64,000 nucleotides of DNA. Source: Microbacterium sp. 3J1. Lineage in GTDB: Bacteria; Actinomycetota; Actinomycetes; Actinomycetales; Microbacteriaceae. Within the stretch, counting starts at the first letter, position 1, and the number at the start of each line of letters is the position of its first letter. The notes beneath the pieces were generated by a model. It made no database searches. It was not told the origin of the DNA and saw only the letters and a list, made by a program, of their open reading frames with translations. The stretch covers positions 248,001 through 312,000 of the forward strand of contig NZ_CDWI01000011.1 in NCBI RefSeq assembly GCF_001049495.1, given 5' to 3'. A program made the position numbers and the translations under genes. Shown piece after piece: positions 24,384 to 32,218 of the stretch.

Positions 24384-24914
24384 GTGGATCATCTCCTCCC
24401 CGCAGCATCGTGGCTGATGGCGACGGCCGCCGTCGTCTCGGCAGCCGCGTGCGTGGCGGCGTGGCGCGCGGTGCCGTGGCAGGGGCGTCAGACCGCCCTC
24501 GTGATGGCGGCCGCGATGCTCGCGACCGCCGCGACCCACGGTGACGCGATGGTGGGGCTGATCCTCGGCGTCGTGCTGCTCGTCTCGGCGATGCTCGGCA
24601 CGCTCGGCGTGCGCGGCACGGCCTCCGCGGCGACCTGCTGCCACCGAGCCCTGGTCTCTCTCGTGATGGCGATCTGCTCGTTCGAGAGCCTGTCGGCGGG
24701 CCCGGCGGTCGGCGAGACCGCCGGGCACCACGGTCACGGCCTCTCCGGCGTCCTGTCGGCGCTGGTGATCGTCGGGGTGATCGGCGTCGTTCTCTGGACC
24801 GTCGTCGCCGAATGGATCGTCGGTCCCGCGCATCGGGGACGCGCCGCCCGCCTGCTCGCGATCGAGTCCTGGGCGATGGCGGGCGGTGTCGCCGTCATGT
24901 GCCTGGGGCTCTGA
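24384..24914 (+). CDS. Predicted multi-pass membrane protein (DUF5134-like)
   Basis: A 176-residue protein with about five hydrophobic helices and several His/Met-rich spots (ATHGDAM, GETAGHHGHGLSG, ESWAMAGGVAVM) that resemble DUF5134-type proteins; the family assignment is tentative. A metal link is conceivable beside a copper enzyme but is only an inference. GTG 24384 gives MDHLLPAASW. Its 3' end overlaps the converging MFS gene by 20 bp. The TetR operator overlaps its presumed promoter. Confidence 0.65.
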   Translation: MDHLLPAASWLMATAAVVSAAACVAAWRAVPWQGRQTALVMAAAMLATAATHGDAMVGLILGVVLLVSAMLGTLGVRGTASAATCCHRALVSLVMAICSFESLSAGPAVGETAGHHGHGLSGVLSALVIVGVIGVVLWTVVAEWIVGPAHRGRAARLLAIESWAMAGGVAVMCLGL

Positions 24915-26139
24915 GTCCGGCCGGACGCACGACCGTCCACGCGATGAGGGCTGCCACGCCCGCCGAGACCGCCATCGTCGTCGCCATCGTGATCGCCGAT
25001 GCGCCGCCGATGCCGGCGGCCGCGGGCGCGACGAGCGGGCCGATGAGGAACGACGACATCCCCAGGACGGCAGATGCGGTGCCGGCTCTGGAGTCATGGC
25101 GCGCGAGCGCGAGGGTGTGCCCGTTCGGCCCCCCGACCCCCGCGCAGAGCATGAACCCGACCAGTGCGGCGACCACGCCCTCGACTCCCCACCCGGCGAT
25201 GGTGATCAGGAGCAGCACGGTCGTCGCCGCGAATGTGGCCGTGACGCCTCCCAGGTAGACGCGCAGCGGCCCCCAGCGTCGCACGATCAGTCTGCTCGTC
25301 TGTCCTCCCGCGATGCTCGCGAGCGCACCCGCCGCGAACGCGAGGCTGAACGTCTGCGGGCTCAGGCCGAACTCGTCCTGGAGCACGAACGACGACATCG
25401 ACAGGTACGTGAAGAACGCCACTCCGCTCGCGGCACCCGCGCACAGGACCGCGACGAAGAGCCCGTCGCGCGCGACCGCTCTCGTATGCCCGGCGAGCAC
25501 GCGAAGCCCTCCGCCATGCCGACGGTCGCGATCGAGCGTCTCGGGAACCGCGACGATCACCACGACGAGCAGCGCGAGACCGATGCCGCCGAGGACCCAG
25601 AAGATCCCGCGCCAGTCCATGACGCGCGACAGCTGACCGCCCACGACCGGCGCGACGATCGGCGCGGTGCCGGACACCAGGAAGAGCAGGGACAGCATCC
25701 GCGACAGCTCGATGCCCTCGAACTGGTCGCGCGCGATCGCGAGGCAGATCACGATGCCCGCCGATCCGGCGAGCCCCTGCAGGAACCGCGCGACGAGCAG
25801 CACCTCGATCGTCGGTGCGACGGCGCAGACCACTGACAGCACGGCGAACAGGGCGACGCCCGCGAGCAGGGGCGGGCGCCGGCCCAGGCGGTCGCTCAGC
25901 GGGCCCGCGATGAGCTGCCCGAGTCCGAGCCCGATCATGCACGCCGACATCGTGGCCTGCCCCAGCGCGTCAGAGGTGTCGAGCGCCTCGGCGAGCTGGG
26001 GGAGCTGAGGGAGGTACAGGTCCATCGACAGGGGGCCGAAGGCCTCGAGCATCCCGAGCACGAGCATCGCGTGCAGCGTGCCCATACGTCGGCGCGGTCG
26101 TCCTGGCTCGTCGAGCGAACCGGAATGAGGGGTGCTCAT
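24895..26139 (-). CDS. MFS drug-resistance-type transporter (Bcr/CflA family)
   Basis: A 414-residue 12-TM major facilitator. DLYLPQLPQLAEAL in TM1, QLIAGPLSDRLGRRPPLLAGVALFA (motif A) and LQGLAGSAGIVICLAIARD (the Bcr/CflA TM4-5 stretch) place it in the drug-resistance Bcr/CflA group. It likely exports a toxic compound or pathway product. ATG 26139 overlaps the upstream esterase by 4 bp (ATGA), so it is the last gene of the operon starting near 30998. Confidence 0.9.
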   Translation of the reverse strand: MSTPHSGSLDEPGRPRRRMGTLHAMLVLGMLEAFGPLSMDLYLPQLPQLAEALDTSDALGQATMSACMIGLGLGQLIAGPLSDRLGRRPPLLAGVALFAVLSVVCAVAPTIEVLLVARFLQGLAGSAGIVICLAIARDQFEGIELSRMLSLLFLVSGTAPIVAPVVGGQLSRVMDWRGIFWVLGGIGLALLVVVIVAVPETLDRDRRHGGGLRVLAGHTRAVARDGLFVAVLCAGAASGVAFFTYLSMSSFVLQDEFGLSPQTFSLAFAAGALASIAGGQTSRLIVRRWGPLRVYLGGVTATFAATTVLLLITIAGWGVEGVVAALVGFMLCAGVGGPNGHTLALARHDSRAGTASAVLGMSSFLIGPLVAPAAAGIGGASAITMATTMAVSAGVAALIAWTVVRPAGLRAPGT

Positions 26140-27119
26140 CCGTCGAGGAGGAGCACTCGCCGCAGCCAGCTCTCGCGGGCGGCGATCGACGCCTTCGACA
26201 CCTCGGCGTCCGGCGAGAAGCCGCTGAAGCCGTGGTAGCCGCCGGCCCACACGTGCAGCTCGGCCCGGCCCCCGGTGGCCCAGATCCGCCGGGCGTAGTC
26301 GACCGCTTCGTCGCGGAAGGTCTCGGCCGCGCCGACCTCGATGAACGCCGGGGCGAGATCGGACAGATCTCGGGAGCGGGCGGGAGCGACGATCGGCGAG
26401 AAGTCGTCGGAGAACCGATCCTGCCCGGCGATGGCATCCCAGGCGGTGTCGTTGTTGGTGCGGTCCCACGCGCCGAATCCGTCGTACTGGCGGCTCGACA
26501 CCGTGTCGTTGCGGTCGTCGAGCATCGGACACCCGAGCAGCTGGCCGGCCAGCCGCGGGCCGCCGCGGTCACGTGACAGGAGCGCCACGGCGGCGGAGAG
26601 TCCGCCGCCCGCGCTCATGCCCGAGGCGACGATCCGGGTCGGATCGATCCCGAGGTCGTCGGCATGCGCCGCCATCCACTCCAGTGCCGCATAGCAGTCC
26701 TCCGCCTGGGCGGGCCCCGGATGCTCGGGAGCGAGTCGATACTCGACCGCGAGGCCCACGACGCCGTGGCGTTCGGCGAGGTCGATGAGCTCGCCGGTGC
26801 CGAAGAAGCGGGTGCCGAGCACCATGCCGCCGCCGTGGATCGACAGCACCGCCGGTGCGAGGCCCGGCCGCGCCCGCTCGGGGCGCACGATCGTCACCTC
26901 GAGGTCCGGGGCTCCGTGCGGGCCGGGGATGGTCCGGTCCTCCCAGGTCACGGCCCTCCCTGCCGCCTGGGCGTCGATGGCCGGGATGAGGGCCGCGAAA
27001 TGGTCGCGGTTCGCGTGGATGGTGTCGGCGCGCAGCGGGATCACCTCGACCGCCGAGACGAAGGCCTCGAGCCCGGCGACGAGTTCGCGGTCGTAGGGCA
27101 CCGGGCGGGGCGCGATCAT
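26136..27119 (-). CDS. Alpha/beta hydrolase (hormone-sensitive-lipase-type esterase), copy 2
   Basis: A 327-residue HSL-family esterase. The oxyanion HGGGM is near residue 95, GMSAGGG carries the Ser nucleophile near 168, a late Asp lies in EVGAAETFRDEAVDYARR, and the catalytic His is in GGYHGFSGFSPD. It is a paralogue of the next upstream gene with the same architecture. It hydrolyses small acyl esters or lactones, a cytoplasmic reaction. ATG 27119 overlaps the upstream stop by 4 bp (ATGA). Confidence 0.92.
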   Translation of the reverse strand: MIAPRPVPYDRELVAGLEAFVSAVEVIPLRADTIHANRDHFAALIPAIDAQAAGRAVTWEDRTIPGPHGAPDLEVTIVRPERARPGLAPAVLSIHGGGMVLGTRFFGTGELIDLAERHGVVGLAVEYRLAPEHPGPAQAEDCYAALEWMAAHADDLGIDPTRIVASGMSAGGGLSAAVALLSRDRGGPRLAGQLLGCPMLDDRNDTVSSRQYDGFGAWDRTNNDTAWDAIAGQDRFSDDFSPIVAPARSRDLSDLAPAFIEVGAAETFRDEAVDYARRIWATGGRAELHVWAGGYHGFSGFSPDAEVSKASIAARESWLRRVLLLDG

Positions 27120-28111
27120 CGCCCGACGCTCCAGATGCGGCGCAGCCAGGACGCGCGCGCTGCGAGCGCCGCGCGCGTGATCTCGGCCCCCGGCATGTAC
27201 ATGTCGAAGCCGTGCGCGCCCCCGCCCCACACGTGCAGCTCGGCCTGTCCTCCCGTCGCCCAGATGCGTGACGCGTACTCCGTGTCCTCGTCGCGGAACG
27301 TCTCGGCCTCGCCGACCTCGATGTACGCGGGCGGGAGGTCCGAGAGGTCGGCCGCCCTGCTGGGTGCGGCGTAGGCCGGGGCGTCCTCGCTGAAGGCGAG
27401 ATCGTCGCCGAGCACGCACGACCAGGCGAGCAGGTTCATGTCGCGCTGCCAGGTGCCGATGCCGTCGTACTGGTGGCTCGACACCGTCGAGTTCGTGTTG
27501 TCGATCATCGGGCACAGCAGGAGCTGGCCGAGCATCCGCGGACCCTGCCTGTCGCGCGCCATGAGAGCGACGGCTGCGGCGAGCCCGCCGCCCGCGCTGC
27601 CGCCTCCGACGACGATGCGATCGGGATCGACCCCCAGCGAGGCCGCGTTCTCGTGCAGCCAGACGAAGGCCGCGTAGCAGTCTTCCACTCCCGCGGGGAA
27701 CGGGTCCTCCGGAGCGAGCCGGTACTCCACGTTCACGGCGAGCACCCGATGCTCGTCGACGATGTCGACGACGCGCGCGGTCTCCCACGAGCGGTGTCCG
27801 ACGATCATCCCGCCGCCGTGGATGTTGAGGAAGGCGGGCAGGATCTCCCCGGCGCTGTCCCGGGGGCGGAAGATCGTGATCTCCACACCGGGGGCGCCGT
27901 CGGGTCCCGGGATCACCCGGTCCTCGGCGTCGATCGCTCGGCCGGCGATCACGGCGTCGTCGTCGGGGAACATGGTGTCCGTGCCGATCCGGGGCAGTGT
28001 CTCCCGCGTGAGCGGAGGCTGGGGGTTCCTCGCGAGTTCGTCGAGGACCGCCTGCACCTCGGGGTCGAAGGGGACGGGCGTGAGCGTCGGGCGTCCGGTG
28101 GCGATGGTCAT
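27116..28111 (-). CDS. Alpha/beta hydrolase (hormone-sensitive-lipase-type esterase), copy 1
   Basis: A 331-residue HSL-type esterase with HGGGM (oxyanion), GGSAGGG (Ser nucleophile), EVGEAETFRDEDTEYASRIWATGGQAELHVWGGGAHGF carrying Asp and His. It shares many segments with its downstream copy (VEYRLAPE, TVSS-QYDG) and surely arose by tandem duplication, though the two have drifted. Start ATG 28111. It is 17 bp downstream of an AKR-like gene on the same strand. The substrates could be the two ester bonds of one compound, but that is a guess. Confidence 0.92.
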   Translation of the reverse strand: MTIATGRPTLTPVPFDPEVQAVLDELARNPQPPLTRETLPRIGTDTMFPDDDAVIAGRAIDAEDRVIPGPDGAPGVEITIFRPRDSAGEILPAFLNIHGGGMIVGHRSWETARVVDIVDEHRVLAVNVEYRLAPEDPFPAGVEDCYAAFVWLHENAASLGVDPDRIVVGGGSAGGGLAAAVALMARDRQGPRMLGQLLLCPMIDNTNSTVSSHQYDGIGTWQRDMNLLAWSCVLGDDLAFSEDAPAYAAPSRAADLSDLPPAYIEVGEAETFRDEDTEYASRIWATGGQAELHVWGGGAHGFDMYMPGAEITRAALAARASWLRRIWSVGR

Positions 28112-28128
28112 GGTTCTCCTCAGCGGGG

Positions 28129-29109
28129 TCAGGGGCCTTCGGGATCGACCGCGTCGCGATCGGCCCAGAACGGCTCGACGAGGCGCCGCAGCTCGGCGGC
28201 GCCGACGCGGTCGACGAGGTCCACCGCGTCGAGGTTCGCGCGCAGCTGGTCGATCCGCGACGAACCGAACAGCGTCGTGGTCAGTGCGGGGTGAGTGAGG
28301 GTGAACGCCAGCCCCAGTTGCGCGGGCGAGGCGTCGAGACTCGATGCGAGCTCGGAGAACGCCGGCACGTCGGCGATGATCCGCTCCCGGATGTCGCCCG
28401 GGTCCCGGCCGACCTGGCGCTCACCCGGGGTCCTGCCGGCGAGCAGGCCGCCCTCGAGGCAATCCGACGCCTGCAGACCGAGCCCCTGCTCCCACAGCCG
28501 CGCGAACGGAGCGCCGTCGGGGATCGACCGCCGCGACACGCTGTACTTCAGCTGCGCGATCTGCGGCCCGGCGACGCCCTCGCGCGCGGCGATGTCGAGG
28601 AGCGCCTGGATGCTCGACGCCGACCAGTTGTTCACTCCCCACGCGCGGATCAGGCCCGCGTCCTCGAGCCGGGCGAGGTCGAGGACGAGGTCCCGCAGGT
28701 CGAGATCGTCCCGACGCAGGTCGCCGAGGATCACGAGATCGGAGTGCTCGGCCCCGACGCGGAGGAGAGCGGTCTCGAGCTGTGGCCGGAAGCCGGCCGC
28801 GCCGAAGGCCTCGAGCCAGAGCTTGGACGAGAGCAGCCACTCGTCACGGCGCAGGCCCGCGGCGCGGACCATGCCTGAGAAGATGACGTCGGTGAACACG
28901 GGAGGCATTCCGGGGGCGGAGTACACGCCCACGTCGAACAGGTTGACGCCCCGGTCGACGGCCTCGCGGAGCATCGCGACGGCGTCTTCGAACGGCATCC
29001 GGTCGTAGGTGTGCCAGGACCCGAGCGAGAACAGCGACGCATGGATGCCGCTGCGGCCGATCTCGCGGCGCGGGAGGACGGGTGCCCGGTGCGGGGAAGC
29101 GGATGTCAT
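28129..29109 (-). CDS. Aldo/keto reductase-like protein lacking the catalytic His (copy 1)
   Basis: A 326-residue TIM-barrel protein of aldo/keto reductase type (RSGIHASLFSLGSWHTYD, GLIRAWGVNNW, QLKYSVSRR, LGLAFTLTHPALTTTLFGSS). Asp59, Tyr63 and Lys96 match the AKR tetrad, but the His position holds Gly129 (LVILGDL). The same change occurs in the paralogue at 31111. Normal NADPH reduction is therefore doubtful or altered; the phosphate-binding GSSR end is kept. ATG 29109 has GAGGT ahead. It lies 8 bp after the zinc dehydrogenase gene. Confidence 0.85.
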   Translation of the reverse strand: MTSASPHRAPVLPRREIGRSGIHASLFSLGSWHTYDRMPFEDAVAMLREAVDRGVNLFDVGVYSAPGMPPVFTDVIFSGMVRAAGLRRDEWLLSSKLWLEAFGAAGFRPQLETALLRVGAEHSDLVILGDLRRDDLDLRDLVLDLARLEDAGLIRAWGVNNWSASSIQALLDIAAREGVAGPQIAQLKYSVSRRSIPDGAPFARLWEQGLGLQASDCLEGGLLAGRTPGERQVGRDPGDIRERIIADVPAFSELASSLDASPAQLGLAFTLTHPALTTTLFGSSRIDQLRANLDAVDLVDRVGAAELRRLVEPFWADRDAVDPEGP

Positions 29110-29117
29110 GGGTGACC

Positions 29118-30218
29118 TCACAGTCTCGGATCGATGACGGCTTTGACCTCGTCGAGGTGATGCATGTGCGCGATCTTGTCCGACGCCTCCGCGAGTCCGA
29201 CCGGGGCGCTGAACAGGTCGTCCCACGGGTAGCGGCCCGCGAAGGCGGCGAAGAAGTCGATGGCCCTGGCGTAGTCCGAGATGTCGCCGTTGAGCGAGCC
29301 GACGATCGTCAGCTCCTTGCCCATCACCGTGCTGAGGGCGAATCCGTCACCGGCCGGCCCGGTCGAGCCGACGACCACCACGGTGCCGCGCTGCGCGGCC
29401 ATCCCGACGGCGTCCGGACCGACGGTCGGCGCACCCGCGAAATCGAAGACGTGGTCGGCGCCGTACCCGCCCGTCAGGTCGAGCACCTGCTCGACCACCG
29501 GGCCCTCGCGGAAGTCCACGACCGCATCGGCACCGAAACGAGCGGCCAGCTCGAGTCGCGCGGCCGGCGCCCCGACCGTGATGACCTGACCGGCGCCGGC
29601 GATCTTCGCGACGGCCGTCGCGAAGATGCCCAGCGCTCCGGAGCCCTGGATGACGACCGTGGAGCCGGGACGGATGCGACCGGCGCGCTCGAACGCCCGC
29701 AGCACCGTCTTGGCTGCGCATCCGGCCATCGAGGCCCAGGTGTCGGGCACGGCCGGAGGCAGCAGCAGCTTGGCCGCACGGGGGGTGACGTACGCGTACT
29801 CGGAGAGTCCCGCCGTCGCGAACGGGTGCACGTCCGAGCGCTGCAGGAACCCGTAGCCGCGGCGGGAGCACGCCACCGGCTCACGGAGGACGACGCAGCC
29901 GTGGCACTCTCCGCACGTCGACTCCGACCAGCCGATGCGATCGCCGAGGGAGAGCGGTCGTCCGAGAGCGTCCCGGGCTTCGGCGCCGACGGCGACCACC
30001 TCACCGACCATCTCGTGCCCGAGGACCATCGGCAGCATTCCGGGGAAGCTCATGCGCCCCTCCCAGATCTCGATGTCCGTGCCGCAGAGCGTCGTGCACG
30101 AGATGCGGACGAGTGCGGCGCCCGGCTCGATCTCGGACGGCAGCGGAAGGTCCTGCAGGGTCAGCGGTTCGCCGTGTCCGGTGAGCACGGCGGCGCGAGT
30201 GGTGGTGGGGAGAGTCAT
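29118..30218 (-). CDS. Zinc-dependent medium-chain alcohol dehydrogenase
   Basis: A 366-residue zinc MDR. The catalytic zinc site has TTLCGTDIEIWEG (Cys) and LGHEMVGEV (His-Glu); the structural zinc ligands are CGECHGCVV...CSRRG. The coenzyme-binding GSGALGIFATAVAKIAGAG gives the NAD(P) Rossmann. It likely oxidises a hydroxyl of the ester-derived product to a ketone or aldehyde. ATG 30218 with GAGGAT upstream; 42 bp after the SDR gene. Confidence 0.93.
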   Translation of the reverse strand: MTLPTTTRAAVLTGHGEPLTLQDLPLPSEIEPGAALVRISCTTLCGTDIEIWEGRMSFPGMLPMVLGHEMVGEVVAVGAEARDALGRPLSLGDRIGWSESTCGECHGCVVLREPVACSRRGYGFLQRSDVHPFATAGLSEYAYVTPRAAKLLLPPAVPDTWASMAGCAAKTVLRAFERAGRIRPGSTVVIQGSGALGIFATAVAKIAGAGQVITVGAPAARLELAARFGADAVVDFREGPVVEQVLDLTGGYGADHVFDFAGAPTVGPDAVGMAAQRGTVVVVGSTGPAGDGFALSTVMGKELTIVGSLNGDISDYARAIDFFAAFAGRYPWDDLFSAPVGLAEASDKIAHMHHLDEVKAVIDPRL

Positions 30219-30260
30219 GGATCCTCGGTTCGGAGCGCGGGTACGGAGGGTGAAGGGGTG

Positions 30261-30998
30261 TCAGACGAGGAGCTGTCCGCCGTCGACGGGCACGGAGATG
30301 CCGGTGATGTGGCTCGCCTCGTCCCCGGCGAGGAAGAGCACGAGCGGTGCCACCTGCTCGACCTCGGCGATCGAGCCGAGCGGGATGCGGGACTCCCAGG
30401 CGGCGCGGGCCTGCGGGTCGGAGGCGAAGGCGGCGGTCAGGGGGGTGAGCACGGGGCCGGGGGCGACTGCGTTCACCCGCACCCCGGAGGCGGCCAGCTC
30501 GATCGCGGCCGTGCGCGTGAGGGCGTCGACGGCGGCCTTGGTCGCCTCGTAGTGACCGAGTCCGGGAGTGGGCTGCCGGGCGCCGATCGACGAGATGTTG
30601 ACGATCGAGCCGCGGCCCGCCTCGGCCAGCAGGGCGCCGAAGACGCGGAGCATGAGGAACGTCCCCCGGATGTTGACGCGGATCGCGGCGTCGACGGCCG
30701 CCACGGGGACCTCCTGCAGCGTGCCTCCGCCGGCCACGACGCCCGCGTTGTTGACGAGGACGTCGAGTCCGCCCGCCGTGCGGAGGGCGTCGGCCGCGGC
30801 GAGGACGGAGGCCTCGTCCGCGATGTCGAGGGCGAGGGCCGTCGCGCCGATCTCCGCCGCGACGGAGGCGGCGGCATCCGCATCGAGATCGCCGATGAAG
30901 ACCTCCGCCCCCTGAGCGCGGAACGAGGTCGCGATGCCGCGGCCGAGGCCGGAGGCGCCACCCGTGACGAGTACGCGGCGAACGGGGGAGTCGGTCAT
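30261..30998 (-). CDS. Short-chain dehydrogenase/reductase
   Basis: A 245-residue classical SDR with TGGASGLGRG (NAD(P) motif), NNAGV, ISSIGARQ (Ser) and YEATK (Tyr-Lys). The C terminus HITGISVPVDGG is typical. It is the first gene of the leftward unit; its promoter shares the gap and operator A with the rightward AKR-like gene. The substrate is unknown. Confidence 0.9.
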   Translation of the reverse strand: MTDSPVRRVLVTGGASGLGRGIATSFRAQGAEVFIGDLDADAAASVAAEIGATALALDIADEASVLAAADALRTAGGLDVLVNNAGVVAGGGTLQEVPVAAVDAAIRVNIRGTFLMLRVFGALLAEAGRGSIVNISSIGARQPTPGLGHYEATKAAVDALTRTAAIELAASGVRVNAVAPGPVLTPLTAAFASDPQARAAWESRIPLGSIAEVEQVAPLVLFLAGDEASHITGISVPVDGGQLLV

Positions 30999-31054
30999 CT
31001 TTCGTCCTCACTGACGGGTGGTCCGGGTGGTGTTCCCGGTGTGTGTCTCCGTTA

Positions 31055-31075
31055 TATTCTACAACCATAGAAAAA
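31055..31075. promoter_or_regulatory. Operator A, shared TetR-type site in the divergent SDR/AKR promoter
   Basis: TTCTA-N6-TAGAA inverted repeat in a 21-bp element that starts TATTCTAC and ends TAGAAAAA. Three more sites (32105, 38809, 41318) align to it, sharing T-TTC-half, a five-base centre and (G)TAGA. The TAGAAA half may double as the -10 box of the rightward gene, so binding would block RNA polymerase. Confidence 0.75.
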
Positions 31076-31110
31076 CACAACCCCGTGCAATCGACGAACG
31101 AGGAGCTCTC

Positions 31111-32073
31111 ATGCCGGTTTCGACATATCCACGCAGGCCCCTGACGAGCGGTGGGTCCCCCGTCCCTCCTCTGGCGCTCGGATCATGGAACACCTGGGAT
31201 CGGATGCCGCATGCCGAGGCCGCCGCGATGATCCGGCGCGCCGTCGAGCTCGATGCCGGCTTCTTCGACGTCGCCTACTACAACATGGGTCCGCACGCGG
31301 AGAACTCGAAGACGGACATCCTGTTCGGGCAGGCGCTCCGTGCGAGCGGCGTCGACCGGTCGGACATCGTCCTGTGCGGCAAGCTCTGGCTCTGGGACTG
31401 GCCGAACCAGGGGTTCGGCGCGCAGCTCCGCGAATCGCTCGATCGTGCGGGGCTCGACCGGTTCGACACGCTCGTGGTGGGGGACTACCTCGCCGCCCCG
31501 GACGTCGGTCGCCTCGTCGCCGACGTGAACGAGCTCATCGACGAGGGGCTCGTGGACTCGTGGGGGATCAACAACTGGCGCATCGAGGAGACCCGGGCGG
31601 CCCTCGCGGCAGCGGAGGCCGAGGGGCTGGTCGGCCCGGGTTTCGCCCAGCTCAAGTACGGGATCGCGCGTCGCTCGATGGCGGAGGGTGCGGCGTACGG
31701 GCCGCTCTTCATCGACGGCACGCTCACCCTGCAGGCGTCGGACGTGTTCGAAGGCGGCATCCTCGCCACCGGTCGCATGCCGCAGCGCAAGATCGGCGCC
31801 GACGTCGGCGGCATCCGTGAGCAGGTGCTCGCGATCTACCCCGACGTGGAGCGGGTCGCGGCGGAATTCGGCGTCACGCCCGCCGCGCTCGGCATCGCCT
31901 TCTGCCTCGCGAATCCCGCGACCTCGAACGTCCTGTTCGGAGCATCGCGCCTCGAGCAGCTCGAGCAGAACCACGAGGCCCTCGCGCTCGCCCGCGATCA
32001 TGGCGTCGAGGTGCGGGCCGCGCTCGAGGACTTCGGGGTCGACCGCGCGGTGCGCGACGACGGCGCGTGGTGA
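31111..32073 (+). CDS. Aldo/keto reductase-like protein lacking the catalytic His (copy 2)
   Basis: A 320-residue AKR-type barrel (LALGSWNTWDRM; LVDSWGINNW; GIAFCLANPATSNVLFGASR). Asp53, Tyr56/57 and Lys91 are in place but Gly124 (LVVGDYL) stands where the family has His. It is closely similar to the gene at 28129-29109. ATG 31111 follows AGGAG. The gene faces away from the SDR gene and shares operator A with it. Confidence 0.85.
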   Translation: MPVSTYPRRPLTSGGSPVPPLALGSWNTWDRMPHAEAAAMIRRAVELDAGFFDVAYYNMGPHAENSKTDILFGQALRASGVDRSDIVLCGKLWLWDWPNQGFGAQLRESLDRAGLDRFDTLVVGDYLAAPDVGRLVADVNELIDEGLVDSWGINNWRIEETRAALAAAEAEGLVGPGFAQLKYGIARRSMAEGAAYGPLFIDGTLTLQASDVFEGGILATGRMPQRKIGADVGGIREQVLAIYPDVERVAAEFGVTPAALGIAFCLANPATSNVLFGASRLEQLEQNHEALALARDHGVEVRAALEDFGVDRAVRDDGAW

Positions 32074-32104
32074 GACGGCGCGTGGAAGTCGGCTCTTGTG
32101 TTCT

Positions 32105-32125
32105 TTTTCCACGCATGTAGACTAA
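32105..32125 (+). promoter_or_regulatory. Operator D overlapping the promoter of the ABC binding-protein gene
   Basis: TTTTCCAC, a short centre, then GTAGACTAA align with operator A. A -35-like TTGTGT (32096-32101), a 16-bp gap and TAGACT (32118-32123) make a plausible promoter whose -10 box lies inside the operator. It stands about 94 bp ahead of the binding-protein start. Confidence 0.65.
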
Positions 32126-32218
32126 CCAGCACGACACATCGAAGTGGCGTCGGATCCGGCTCCCGGGCTGCGGCTCTTCGAACCTTCTTCACACCTCCTG
32201 CACCCGAGAGAAGGCACC

